Shown piece by piece: positions 5,905-12,606 of a stretch of DNA of 13,192 bases. Source of the DNA: an uncultured Coriobacteriales bacterium (lineage in GTDB: Bacteria; Actinomycetota; Coriobacteriia; Coriobacteriales; UMGS124); the NCBI GenBank assembly GCA_902464015.1, contig CABQHM010000076.1, positions 1 to 13,192 on the forward strand, written 5' to 3'. Positions within the stretch are counted from its first letter, which is position 1. Every line of letters begins with the position of its first letter. A program made the position numbers and the translations under genes. The notes under the pieces are model-generated. The model did no database searches. It saw nothing but the letters and a program-made list of their open reading frames with translations, and was not told the DNA's origin.

Positions 5905-8247
5905 CTACTCCGTGCGGTCTGTGTCCGCCCCTTCGACAACCTCGGTGCACTTGCACAGACGTCCCTTGCCCGCAACCCAGCGATCGAGCGTGGCAAGGAT
6001 GCCGGGCAGGAACACGAGGATGAGTGCGATGGTGCACGCCGCGCCCAAGGAGAGGGTCTGGCAGATCTGCCCGATGGTGGGATCGCTGCCGAACATAGCG
6101 ATGGCACCGCATACCAGCACGATGATGAGGCCACTTGTCATGACGGTGTGGATGGAGCGCACGTATGCGCTCTCGAGGGCGGGCGCCACACCCATGCGCG
6201 CGCGGGCGTCACGGTAGTTGCTCGTAAAGAGGATGCCGTAGTCCACTGTGGCACCCATGAGGATGCACTGTACGATGAGAAGCGCCAGGTAGTAGATGCT
6301 ATAGCCCTGCAGGCCCGTGGCCAGCACGGTGAGGTACACGCCGCATTGCACGATGAGCACGAGAAGCGCAGGGATGAGCAGGTTGCGGAAGGTGAGGGCC
6401 ACCACGAGGTAGATGGCGCCTGCGGTGAGCAGCGTGATGAGCGTGAGCTCGTCATGGAAGCCCTTACTCATCTCCCATGCCATGGGACCGTCGCCCACCA
6501 GGTGGTATTCGCCCTTGAGGTTGCTCGCGCACCAGGCGTCGAGCTCGTCGAGGAAGTTGAACATCTCCTGCGAGCCTGCCTCGCCGGCAAACGTCACGGC
6601 CATGATGGAGGCGTGTTCGCCGTGCAGCTTTGCCTCGCCGTCCTCGATCTGCGCGGCCATCTCGTCGACGGCCACCTTTTGCGCATCGTCGGCCATGGTG
6701 GAGAATGCCTTGCTCGGCAGAAGCTTTTCCTGCACGAAGCCCAAAAACTCCGGGATGGTGAGGCGCACGTCTTCGGGGGCGTCGGCCTTGTAGAGCTTGA
6801 GCAGGGCAAGCTTGCTCATGGAGTCGATGTCCTCGCCTGAGGCGTACAGCGAGTACACGATGTTGATGGTGCTCGAGTCCATGCCGAGGTCGCCAGCCTG
6901 ATCGCCGTACTCCTTCATGACCTGCTGAAGCTCACTTGCGCTGTATGCACGTCCGAGCGTGTTGCCCCAGGCATTGACCGCCTCGACGCCCTGCGCACCC
7001 TCAATCTCGTCGATGTGTGTGGCGACGGCGTCCTCGTCGTCGTTGGAGTAGACGAGTACGACGGTGCTTGTGCGGGGAAATATTTGAGCGATGGGGTCTT
7101 CCTTGGCGAGCGTGTAGGAGACGCCCGTGTTTGCCTGAGCGATATATGCCACGGCGAACAGGAGCGCGAACGCCACGCAGGTCACATAGCGGGCACGCAT
7201 GCTGAAGCGGGCCAGGCCGGTCATCGCGCGCTCGGGATGCAGCGTGGGTTTGGCCGTGGCGCGGATGGCGCGGTCGCAGCCCAGGATGAGCGCGGGCAGA
7301 ATGGTGAACACGCACACGAGGCTGCAGATGACGCCCTTTGCGAGCACGATGCCCAGGTCGGCACCGATCTTGAAGCTCATGAAGACGAGTGCGAGCAGGC
7401 CCACGAACGTGGTGAGCGAGCTGGAGGTGATTGCCGAGAACGCACCCGCCACCGCGCGGCGCATGGCGGTGTCGCGCTGGTCGGCGCTGGGCCGGTCGGC
7501 TCCCTCGGGCACGTTTTCCAAGGCAAGTTCCTGGCGGTAGCGGTTCATGAGGATGATGGAGTAGTCCATGGAGAGCACGAGCTGCAGCAGGGCCGCGATG
7601 CACATAGTGACGGAGGAGACTTCGCCCATGACGATGTTGCTGCCCAGGTTGATGCCCACGGCGCAGCCGATGGTCACAAGGAACAGCAGCGACTCAAGCA
7701 CCGAGGGGCACATGGCCAGAAGAATCAAGAAGAGCAGGCTCAGCGCCAAGACGAGCGTCTGAAGGGGAATGTCGCTGGAGTTGGAGTCATCATCGGCAAT
7801 GAGTGTGGTGGCCTGCGGGTATGTGCTCGCCACAAGGTCGGAAATGGTCGCCTCGAGGTCATGCTGACCCGCGCTCCGATAGTCGTAGTCCATGGCCACG
7901 ACGTAGAGTGCCTTGTCGTCTTGGTTGTAGGCGGCATCGCCCGCTACGTGCGTCACCGCCGCGACGCCTTCGAGCTCGCCCAATTTGTCCGTGAGGGAGG
8001 CGCGCTCCTCGTCATCAAGCCCGCTTACCATCACGCGCAGCGTGTGCGTGGAGACGGCGTCGGGCACCTCTGCTTCCATGAGTTCCACGCCCGCCTTCAT
8101 TGACGAGCCATCGGGCAGGTACTTGGTCATGTCAGTGTTGACGTGCACGCCCAGCATAAGCAGGCTCACGACTGTTGTGAGCACAACCATGAAGACCAGC
8201 ACGGCCTTCCTGCGCTTGACGATGAACCCGGCGAGCTTGTCCTTCAT
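5905..8247 (-). CDS. MMPL family RND-type transporter
   Basis: A 780-residue membrane protein of the MMPL branch of the RND superfamily, which moves lipids, hydrophobic compounds or drugs using the proton gradient. An N-terminal helix (about 13-33) leads into an extracytosolic domain (NTDMTKYLPDGSSMKAG). A six-helix block then carries the intramembrane motif SMDYSIILMNRYRQE (226-240). A second extracytosolic domain (about 370-550) and a second six-helix block with TVDYGILFTSNYRDAR (667-682) follow. The paired D-Y motifs are the expected proton-relay positions, so it appears active. The ATG is preceded by GGAG 7 nt upstream. It is a single gene with tandem halves. The substrate is unknown; no MMPL-associated regulator is adjacent. 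It ends next to a perfect hairpin. Confidence 0.92.
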   Translation of the reverse strand: MKDKLAGFIVKRRKAVLVFMVVLTTVVSLLMLGVHVNTDMTKYLPDGSSMKAGVELMEAEVPDAVSTHTLRVMVSGLDDEERASLTDKLGELEGVAAVTHVAGDAAYNQDDKALYVVAMDYDYRSAGQHDLEATISDLVASTYPQATTLIADDDSNSSDIPLQTLVLALSLLFLILLAMCPSVLESLLFLVTIGCAVGINLGSNIVMGEVSSVTMCIAALLQLVLSMDYSIILMNRYRQELALENVPEGADRPSADQRDTAMRRAVAGAFSAITSSSLTTFVGLLALVFMSFKIGADLGIVLAKGVICSLVCVFTILPALILGCDRAIRATAKPTLHPERAMTGLARFSMRARYVTCVAFALLFAVAYIAQANTGVSYTLAKEDPIAQIFPRTSTVVLVYSNDDEDAVATHIDEIEGAQGVEAVNAWGNTLGRAYSASELQQVMKEYGDQAGDLGMDSSTINIVYSLYASGEDIDSMSKLALLKLYKADAPEDVRLTIPEFLGFVQEKLLPSKAFSTMADDAQKVAVDEMAAQIEDGEAKLHGEHASIMAVTFAGEAGSQEMFNFLDELDAWCASNLKGEYHLVGDGPMAWEMSKGFHDELTLITLLTAGAIYLVVALTFRNLLIPALLVLIVQCGVYLTVLATGLQGYSIYYLALLIVQCILMGATVDYGILFTSNYRDARARMGVAPALESAYVRSIHTVMTSGLIIVLVCGAIAMFGSDPTIGQICQTLSLGAACTIALILVFLPGILATLDRWVAGKGRLCKCTEVVEGADTDRTE

Positions 8248-8377
8248 GGCCGTTCTCCATCCTTTTAGCTATGCGCCTTTTTATGCCTGGCGCGTGCGAT
8301 GCGTGATACGGTCATTCTTGCACATACCAGGCCGTGTTAAGCTGTGTCGTGCAAACAATTCGTTTCGAAACTGACCT

Positions 8378-8383
8378 AAGGAG
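8378..8383 (+). promoter_or_regulatory. Ribosome binding site fixing the HIT protein start
   Basis: AAGGAG lies 5 nt before the ATG at 8389. The alternative in-frame GTG at 8383 overlaps this site, so ATG 8389 is the likely start. Confidence 0.75.
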
Positions 8384-8388
8384 TGCTC

Positions 8389-8787
8389 ATGAAGGACGAG
8401 AACTGCATCTTCTGCAAGATCGCTGCCGGCGAGATCCCTACCAAAAAGGTCTACGAGGACGATTACGTCATCGCGTTCGATGACCTCGAGCCCCTCATGC
8501 CTGTTCACACCCTCATTATCCCCAAGGACCACTACGCCAACATCGGCGACAACGTGCCCGAGGAGACGCTGGGTCATGTCTTTGGCGCCGTGCGCAAGGT
8601 GGCTGAGATCAAGGGTCTCAAGAACGGCTACCGCCTCATGGTGAACACCGGCGAGGACGCCTCCCAGAGCGTGCAGCACTTCCACGTGCACATGCTCGGC
8701 GGCGGCTGGATGCCCCGTCCCAACGACCAGGACTGGGGTCCCAACGCCACCAACGTTGCCCACCTCAAGGAACAGCAGGGCGAGTAG
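8389..8787 (+). CDS. HIT family protein (HinT-like nucleotide hydrolase)
   Basis: A 132-residue histidine-triad protein. Relatives are cytosolic dimers that hydrolyse nucleoside phosphoramidates and aminoacyl-adenylates. The family core is intact: ENCIFCKIAAGEIPTKKVYE at the N-terminus with C6/C9 of the zinc-type motif, AFDDLEPLMPVHTLIIPK (30-46), and the triad QHFHVHMLGG with H97, H99 and H101. The last 30 residues (GGWMPRPNDQDWGP onward) extend beyond the short HinT core and are polar. An ideal AAGGAG site decides the start. It is separated from the trigger-factor-like gene by one nucleotide, so the two are almost certainly one transcript. Which nucleotide substrate it uses cannot be judged. 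Confidence 0.95.
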   Translation: MKDENCIFCKIAAGEIPTKKVYEDDYVIAFDDLEPLMPVHTLIIPKDHYANIGDNVPEETLGHVFGAVRKVAEIKGLKNGYRLMVNTGEDASQSVQHFHVHMLGGGWMPRPNDQDWGPNATNVAHLKEQQGE

Positions 8788-8788
8788 C

Positions 8789-10279
8789 ATGGGTGAGATT
8801 CTGGATTTTAAGGGCCCGAAGACGACGGTCGCGTTTCCCGAGTTCTCGAACCCCGCCGCCGACAACGAGTGCGAGCTTGAGTACGATCCCAAGCCCGGCA
8901 GTGTTGGCGTGCTCGTGACCACAGACTCCCAGGGCGTGGCGCATTTCACGGTGACCGCGCCTGCCGAGGAGGTCGGCGAAGCCATCAAGCAGGCAAAGGA
9001 CGGCCTGGCCGCCTCGTTTGGCGTGCCTGCCGACGCGACCACGCTCGAGGCGATCCGCACGCAGATGGGCGAGGGTACCTTCGACGCTTTCATCACGACG
9101 TTTGTGCAGCGTCACTTCTTCGCCAAGGCCCTGCTGCGCACCTCCGTCCTGCCGTTCCTCGACCCCGACCACCTGACGAGCGAGCTCCCGGTGGAGGGCC
9201 AGGACTACGTGTTCAAGATGGAGTGCCTGCTGCGCCCCTCCTACGAGCTCTCCTCGTACGAGCCCGTGAGCGTGAAGGTTCCCGAGAAGCAGGCCGTGAG
9301 CTCCAAAGACGTGACGGCCTACCTCGACAACATGTCCAAAGAGCTTGCCACCTGGGAGAACGACCCGTCTGCCACGCAGGTTGAGCGCGGCAGCCACGTG
9401 AGTCTCAACCTCGACTCCACGCTCGATGGCAAGCCCTTCCCGCAGCTTACCGGCCGCCATGTTCCCTACCTGGTGGGTTCCGGCCAGCTGTGCGACGAGT
9501 TTGACGACCAGCTCGTGGGCATGGCCCCGCGCGAGCGCAAGGAGTACGGCCTGTCGCTTCCCATGCCTGCCGAGGACGGCTCCGTCAACTACCAGGTCGT
9601 TCAGGTCAAGGTGCAGATTGACGAAATCCAGCACAGTGTGCCGGCCGTCATCGACGACGGCTGGGTGATGAAGAACCTGCCCGAGGCCCAAACGCTTCTT
9701 GGTCTTCGTAGCAAGGTCCGCACGATGCTCGAGCGTCAGGCCGACGCCGCTCAGCATGCCCAACTCCTCGAGCTCACGGCCGCCGAGCTGGCGACGCGTC
9801 TGCAGGGCGAGCCTGACGAGCGCTATGTGGCCAAGATGCGCGACGAGCTGCTCTCCGAGACGATGCAGCGCCTGCAGATGCAGGGCCTCACGCTCGACGA
9901 CGTGTTCGCCCAGCCTGGTTTCGACCACGAGGCCTGGGAGGCCGACCTCAACACCCAGGCCACAGACGCCCTGCGTCGCGGCCTGGCGCTCGACTCTTTG
10001 GCCGACCACCTCGATATCCAGCTCGACGAGAAGGACATCTCCGCCGTGGTGAGCCAGATGGCTCCCGGCCATGAGCAGGAGGCTTACCAGGGCCTTCTCG
10101 ACTCGGGCCAGATGCCCAAGATGTGCGAGATGGCGTTGCGCATGCGCGCCAACGAGTGGCTTGTCGACCACCTGCCCAAGACGGTTGCTTCCACCGGCTC
10201 GGTCATCCTGGGCGGTGGGGAAGCGCGCCCGCGCACTGACCGTCCGGCCGGCGACGGCCCCAAGCTCACGCTGCTCTAG
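8789..10279 (+). CDS. Divergent trigger factor-like protein (chaperone/PPIase family)
   Basis: A 496-residue protein with trigger-factor architecture. It has an N-terminal domain (about 36-135) starting VTAPAEEVGEAIKQAKDGLAA, a PPIase-like domain (about 195-285; GSHVSLNLDSTLDGKPF, then LVGSGQLCDEFDDQLVGM), and a long helical C-terminal domain (about 285-465) of the substrate-cradle type. True trigger factor docks on ribosomal protein L23 with a GFRxGxxP loop. Here the matching place reads SFGVPADATTLEAI, with no such signature, so ribosome binding is doubtful. The PPIase part also lacks the usual FP-rich end. The length exceeds the usual 430-450 residues. The start ATG 8789 follows AGGGCGAG and lies 1 nt after the HIT stop. 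A canonical tig gene is expected elsewhere next to clpP/clpX (inference). Family membership is fairly sure; function is open. Confidence 0.8.
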   Translation: MGEILDFKGPKTTVAFPEFSNPAADNECELEYDPKPGSVGVLVTTDSQGVAHFTVTAPAEEVGEAIKQAKDGLAASFGVPADATTLEAIRTQMGEGTFDAFITTFVQRHFFAKALLRTSVLPFLDPDHLTSELPVEGQDYVFKMECLLRPSYELSSYEPVSVKVPEKQAVSSKDVTAYLDNMSKELATWENDPSATQVERGSHVSLNLDSTLDGKPFPQLTGRHVPYLVGSGQLCDEFDDQLVGMAPRERKEYGLSLPMPAEDGSVNYQVVQVKVQIDEIQHSVPAVIDDGWVMKNLPEAQTLLGLRSKVRTMLERQADAAQHAQLLELTAAELATRLQGEPDERYVAKMRDELLSETMQRLQMQGLTLDDVFAQPGFDHEAWEADLNTQATDALRRGLALDSLADHLDIQLDEKDISAVVSQMAPGHEQEAYQGLLDSGQMPKMCEMALRMRANEWLVDHLPKTVASTGSVILGGGEARPRTDRPAGDGPKLTLL

Positions 10280-10309
10280 GCTGTAGCGCTGTCAGACACA
10301 TGTACGAGA

Positions 10310-10346
10310 GAGGGGGTCGTCCTTGCGGACGGCCCCCTCTTTGTTT
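10310..10346 (+). terminator. Intrinsic terminator of the HIT/trigger-factor-like operon
   Basis: GAGGGGGTCGTCC (10310-10322) pairs with GGACGGCCCCCTC (10327-10339) over a TTGC loop, 13 bp with one G-U pair. The tail is TTTGTTT. It begins 30 nt after the stop codon. Confidence 0.9.
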
Positions 10347-10409
10347 CGTGCGTTGTTGGATGAGCCTTTTGGAGCGAGTGCCAGCGCGGCGCCGGCGTCG
10401 GCGGTACCC

Positions 10410-11873
10410 TTAGTCGCCGATGGCGTCGGGGTTGGAGCGCGCGGAGGTCCTTATCTGCTCAGGCTCGAGCTCGCCGAAGTTGGCGTCGCGGTCGTCGATG
10501 TTCACGTAGTCGCGACGCTGGATGACGCTCTTGTAGGCGGGGCGGATGATACGCTTGCCGCTCTCGAGCTCTTCGAAGCGGTGTGCAGCCCAGCCTGCCA
10601 TGCGCGCCGTGGCGAACATGGGCGTGTACAGGTCCACCGGGATGCCGAGCATGTTGTACACGAAGCCCGTGTACAGGTCGATGTTGGCGCACAGGACCTT
10701 GCGTGTGCCCTTCTCCTGTGCCATGACCTGCGGCGTCATGCGCTCGATGTTCTCGAGGAGCTTGAGCTCGCGCTCGAACTCGGTGCCCTTGGCCAGACGC
10801 GAGGCGTACTTGTGGCAGATGATGGCGCGCGGGTCGGAGAGCGTGTACACCGCGTGGCCCATGCCGTAGACCAGGCCCGTGCCGTCGCCGGCCTGCTTGC
10901 GCACGATGCGGCGCAGGTAGTCGGCAACCTGGCCCTCGTCGGTCCAGTCACCTACGTGGCTCTCGATGTCGAGACACATTTCGCGTACCTTGCGATTGGC
11001 GCCGCCGTGCTTGGGGCCCTTGAGCGAGCCGATGGCGCCGGCGTAGGCCGAGTAAGCGTCGGTGCCGCTGGAGGTGAGCACACGGCAGGTGAACGTGGAG
11101 TTGTTGCCGCCGCCGTGCTCGGCCTGCAGCATGAGCATGACGTCGAGCATGTGTGCCTCGTCGTCGGAGTATGCGTGGTCGGGACGCAGGGCGTCCAGAA
11201 TGGTCTCGGCGGTGGAGAGGCCGGCACGGGGGCCGTGCCACACCATGTCGTCACCGTGGTAGCACTGCTGGATGGAGTAGTACGACAGCACGGCGATGCG
11301 AGGCATGCGCGAGATGAGGCTGAGTGCGGTGTCTACCTCGTGCTTGAACCCGATGTCGTTGGGCGTGGGGTCGGTTGAGTAGAGATGAAGCACGCAGCGG
11401 CTCAGCATGTTCATCACGTCTTCGGAGGGGCTCGTGAGGATGTGGTCGTTCACGAAGCCGCGGGGAAGGTCGCGCTCGTAGTCGAGCAGGCTCGTGAGCG
11501 TGGCGAGGTCCTGCCTGGTGGGCAGGTGGCCCGAGAACAGCAGGTACACAAGCTCCTCGTAGCCGAAGCGGCCCTTGCCTGCGGTGCCCTCGACCAGGTC
11601 GTTGATGCTGTAGCCACGAAGCGTCAGACGACCCTCGCAGGGTTCCTGGTCGCCTTCGTTCACCACGTAGCCGTGAACGTTGGAGATCTTGGTGATGCCG
11701 GCAACCACGCCAGTGCCGTCGGAGTTGCGCAGGCCGCGCTTGACGTTGGAGCGTTCGAACTGATGCGGGTCGATGCTGTACGTTTCAGAGAAGCGCTCGT
11801 AAATGTCGCAGGGTTCAGGCACCTCGTGCGGTTGCTGCGAGTTGATTGCGGTGCCTGCAGTGGGCTGTTGCAT
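10410..11873 (-). CDS. gltA: Citrate synthase (citrate/2-methylcitrate synthase family)
   Basis: A 487-residue cytosolic enzyme that condenses oxaloacetate with acetyl-CoA to citrate. The catalytic residues are visible: H289 (KGPKHGGAN), H340 (YGMGHAVYTLSDPRA) and D399 (ANIDLYTGFVY). H253 (AEHGGGNNSTF) matches the oxaloacetate-binding histidine. An N-terminal extension of about 45 residues (PCDIYERFSETYSIDPHQFE) precedes the core. The RRDYVNIDDR motif at the C-terminus is of the type seen in anaerobic Firmicutes and Coriobacteria. The ATG follows AGGAGAGG 6 nt upstream. No aconitase or isocitrate dehydrogenase is adjacent, so it probably serves a short glutamate-biosynthesis branch rather than a cycle (inference). 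It lies 131 bp downstream of the ACT-domain gene, with a strong inverted repeat in between. Specificity for citrate over methylcitrate is not proven by sequence. Confidence 0.93.
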   Translation of the reverse strand: MQQPTAGTAINSQQPHEVPEPCDIYERFSETYSIDPHQFERSNVKRGLRNSDGTGVVAGITKISNVHGYVVNEGDQEPCEGRLTLRGYSINDLVEGTAGKGRFGYEELVYLLFSGHLPTRQDLATLTSLLDYERDLPRGFVNDHILTSPSEDVMNMLSRCVLHLYSTDPTPNDIGFKHEVDTALSLISRMPRIAVLSYYSIQQCYHGDDMVWHGPRAGLSTAETILDALRPDHAYSDDEAHMLDVMLMLQAEHGGGNNSTFTCRVLTSSGTDAYSAYAGAIGSLKGPKHGGANRKVREMCLDIESHVGDWTDEGQVADYLRRIVRKQAGDGTGLVYGMGHAVYTLSDPRAIICHKYASRLAKGTEFERELKLLENIERMTPQVMAQEKGTRKVLCANIDLYTGFVYNMLGIPVDLYTPMFATARMAGWAAHRFEELESGKRIIRPAYKSVIQRRDYVNIDDRDANFGELEPEQIRTSARSNPDAIGD

Positions 11874-11918
11874 GGGGTGCCTCTCCTAAAGCGGGTCAAT
11901 CAAAGATAGAGGGAGTGA

Positions 11919-11998
11919 ATACGCTGCGGCGGGATATGCAAGACCGCCGTGCTTGGCCATGCTCGGCATGTGGCCTCACACGGTGGACCGCAGCGTAT
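11919..11998 (-). promoter_or_regulatory. Structured leader with competing hairpins before the citrate synthase gene
   Basis: A perfect 11-bp inverted repeat (ATACGCTGCGG at 11919-11929 with 11988-11998) encloses an 8-bp arm pair (11944-11951 with 11979-11986, one G-U/A-C position) and an inner hairpin around GGCCATGC (11955-11975). An alternative pairing CGGCGG/CCGCCG (11927-11932 with 11944-11949) would break both outer stems. No T-run follows on either strand, so it is not a simple terminator. It sits 46 nt before the gltA start. Whether it acts in RNA or as a protein site in DNA is unknown. Confidence 0.5.
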
Positions 11999-12004
11999 CG
12001 TGGG

Positions 12005-12283
12005 TTAAATACGATGCATGAAACGGAAGACGTCCTCGCGCTGTACCTGAATCTGAACGTCAAGCTGCTCGCTGAGGGACAACAGGGTATCGCGCAGGGT
12101 GTCGAACGTCGTCTTGGTCTCGTCGAGGTCGACGAGCATAGTCATCGTGAAGATACCAGACAGAATGGTCTGGGAGATGTCGACGATGTTTGCGTTGCAT
12201 TCCGACAGCGCTCCGGCAACGGCGGCTACGATGCCACAGCGGTCTGCTCCGAGCACGGTTACGACAATACGGGTCTTATCCAT
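12005..12283 (-). CDS. ACT domain-containing protein (UPF0237-like)
   Basis: A 92-residue single-domain protein beginning MDKTRIVVTVLGADRCGIVA, the standard start of stand-alone ACT proteins of the UPF0237/GcvR-like type. ACT folds bind amino acids or small ligands; the DRCGIVAAV and NANIVDISQTILSGIFTM stretches are the ligand-interface elements. The C-terminus (QVQREDVFRFMHRI) matches the family tail. AAGGAG lies 6 nt before the ATG. In many bacteria such genes precede a PFL/DUF711 gene; here that partner is absent and the next gene is citrate synthase. A role in sensing an amino acid made from 2-oxoglutarate is possible but only contextual. Confidence 0.92.
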   Translation of the reverse strand: MDKTRIVVTVLGADRCGIVAAVAGALSECNANIVDISQTILSGIFTMTMLVDLDETKTTFDTLRDTLLSLSEQLDVQIQVQREDVFRFMHRI

Positions 12284-12410
12284 GTGCGCTCCTTACGGCA
12301 AGGCGGCTGTGCCGCACGGTGGTGCGACGCCGGATGGCAAACAAGCCGATGGCGTCGTTTGAGTTCCCGGGGTATGGTGCGGGCCTGAATCCCGCGCACC
12401 TCGGGACCTT
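12284..12410 (-). promoter_or_regulatory. Hairpin-rich leader of the ACT-domain gene
   Basis: Four hairpins can be read. Nested arms span 12365-12406, with inner GGTGCGGG/CCCGCGCACC. CGACGCC/GGCGTCG lies at 12325-12357. CGCAC/GTGCG (12313-12317 with 12322-12326) and GCGGC/GCCGC (12303-12315) also pair. The last two overlap each other and the second, so they are mutually exclusive. If transcription starts near 12405 this is a leader of about 120 nt. It matches no riboswitch class I can recognise. Confidence 0.4.
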
Positions 12411-12411
12411 T

Positions 12412-12417
12412 ATTCTA
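12412..12417 (-). promoter_or_regulatory. Possible -10 element of the ACT-domain gene
   Basis: TAGAAT on the minus strand matches TATAAT at five of six positions and would start RNA at the edge of the hairpin-rich leader. No -35 box lies 17 bp upstream; a tandem repeat occupies that place, suggesting an activator-dependent promoter. Confidence 0.4.
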
Positions 12418-12438
12418 GCGATACGACTAGCGATACGA
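12415..12438. repeat. Perfect 12-bp tandem repeat
   Basis: CTAGCGATACGA occurs twice in succession (12415-12426 and 12427-12438). It covers the -10/-35 spacer of the ACT-gene promoter candidate and lies 170 bp upstream of the FMN-binding lipoprotein. The arrangement resembles a regulator binding site. Confidence 0.65.
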
Positions 12439-12606
12439 GGACGAATTGCGTTAACTGCGTGTTGCGAACGCGAAACTTATATGAAGGCCGTTGTGGGCAG
12501 GTTGTGTCATGTCACCACATAGGGAAAAAATACGCCAATATGTACGTGCTCTGTACAGGTGTACCGTTTCGAGGCAAAAGGCCTCGGAACCGTCAAGGAG
12601 GCAATA
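12439..12606 (+). promoter_or_regulatory. Upstream region of the FMN-binding lipoprotein gene
   Basis: This stretch is AT-richer than the rest. It holds an inverted repeat TGTAC-N7-GTACA (12541-12557), a hairpin CGAGGC/GCCTCG (12570-12586) just before the ribosome site, and a near-ideal AAGGAGG (12595-12601) 5 nt before the ATG. I cannot fix a -35/-10 pair with confidence. No gene is seen here. Confidence 0.45.

Noticed and set aside
8765..10171. Long minus-strand open frame (468 codons) antisense to the trigger-factor-like gene
   Set aside because: Composition is Leu/His/Val/Gly-biased without domains, and the plus-strand gene has a family match, ribosome site and terminator.
10340..10409. 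Possible terminator for citrate synthase on the minus strand
   Set aside because: The region after the stop is GC-rich with short palindromes only. The nearby strong hairpin at 10310-10339 has its T-run on the plus strand, so no minus-strand terminator can be supported.
12376..12400. tRNA-like anticodon arm: 5-bp GCGGG/CCCGC stem with a 7-base loop reading TCA on the minus strand (tRNA-Sec-like)
   Set aside because: No T-arm with a TTCGA-type loop, no D-arm and no acceptor stem can be placed around it; it is simply one hairpin of the ACT-gene leader.
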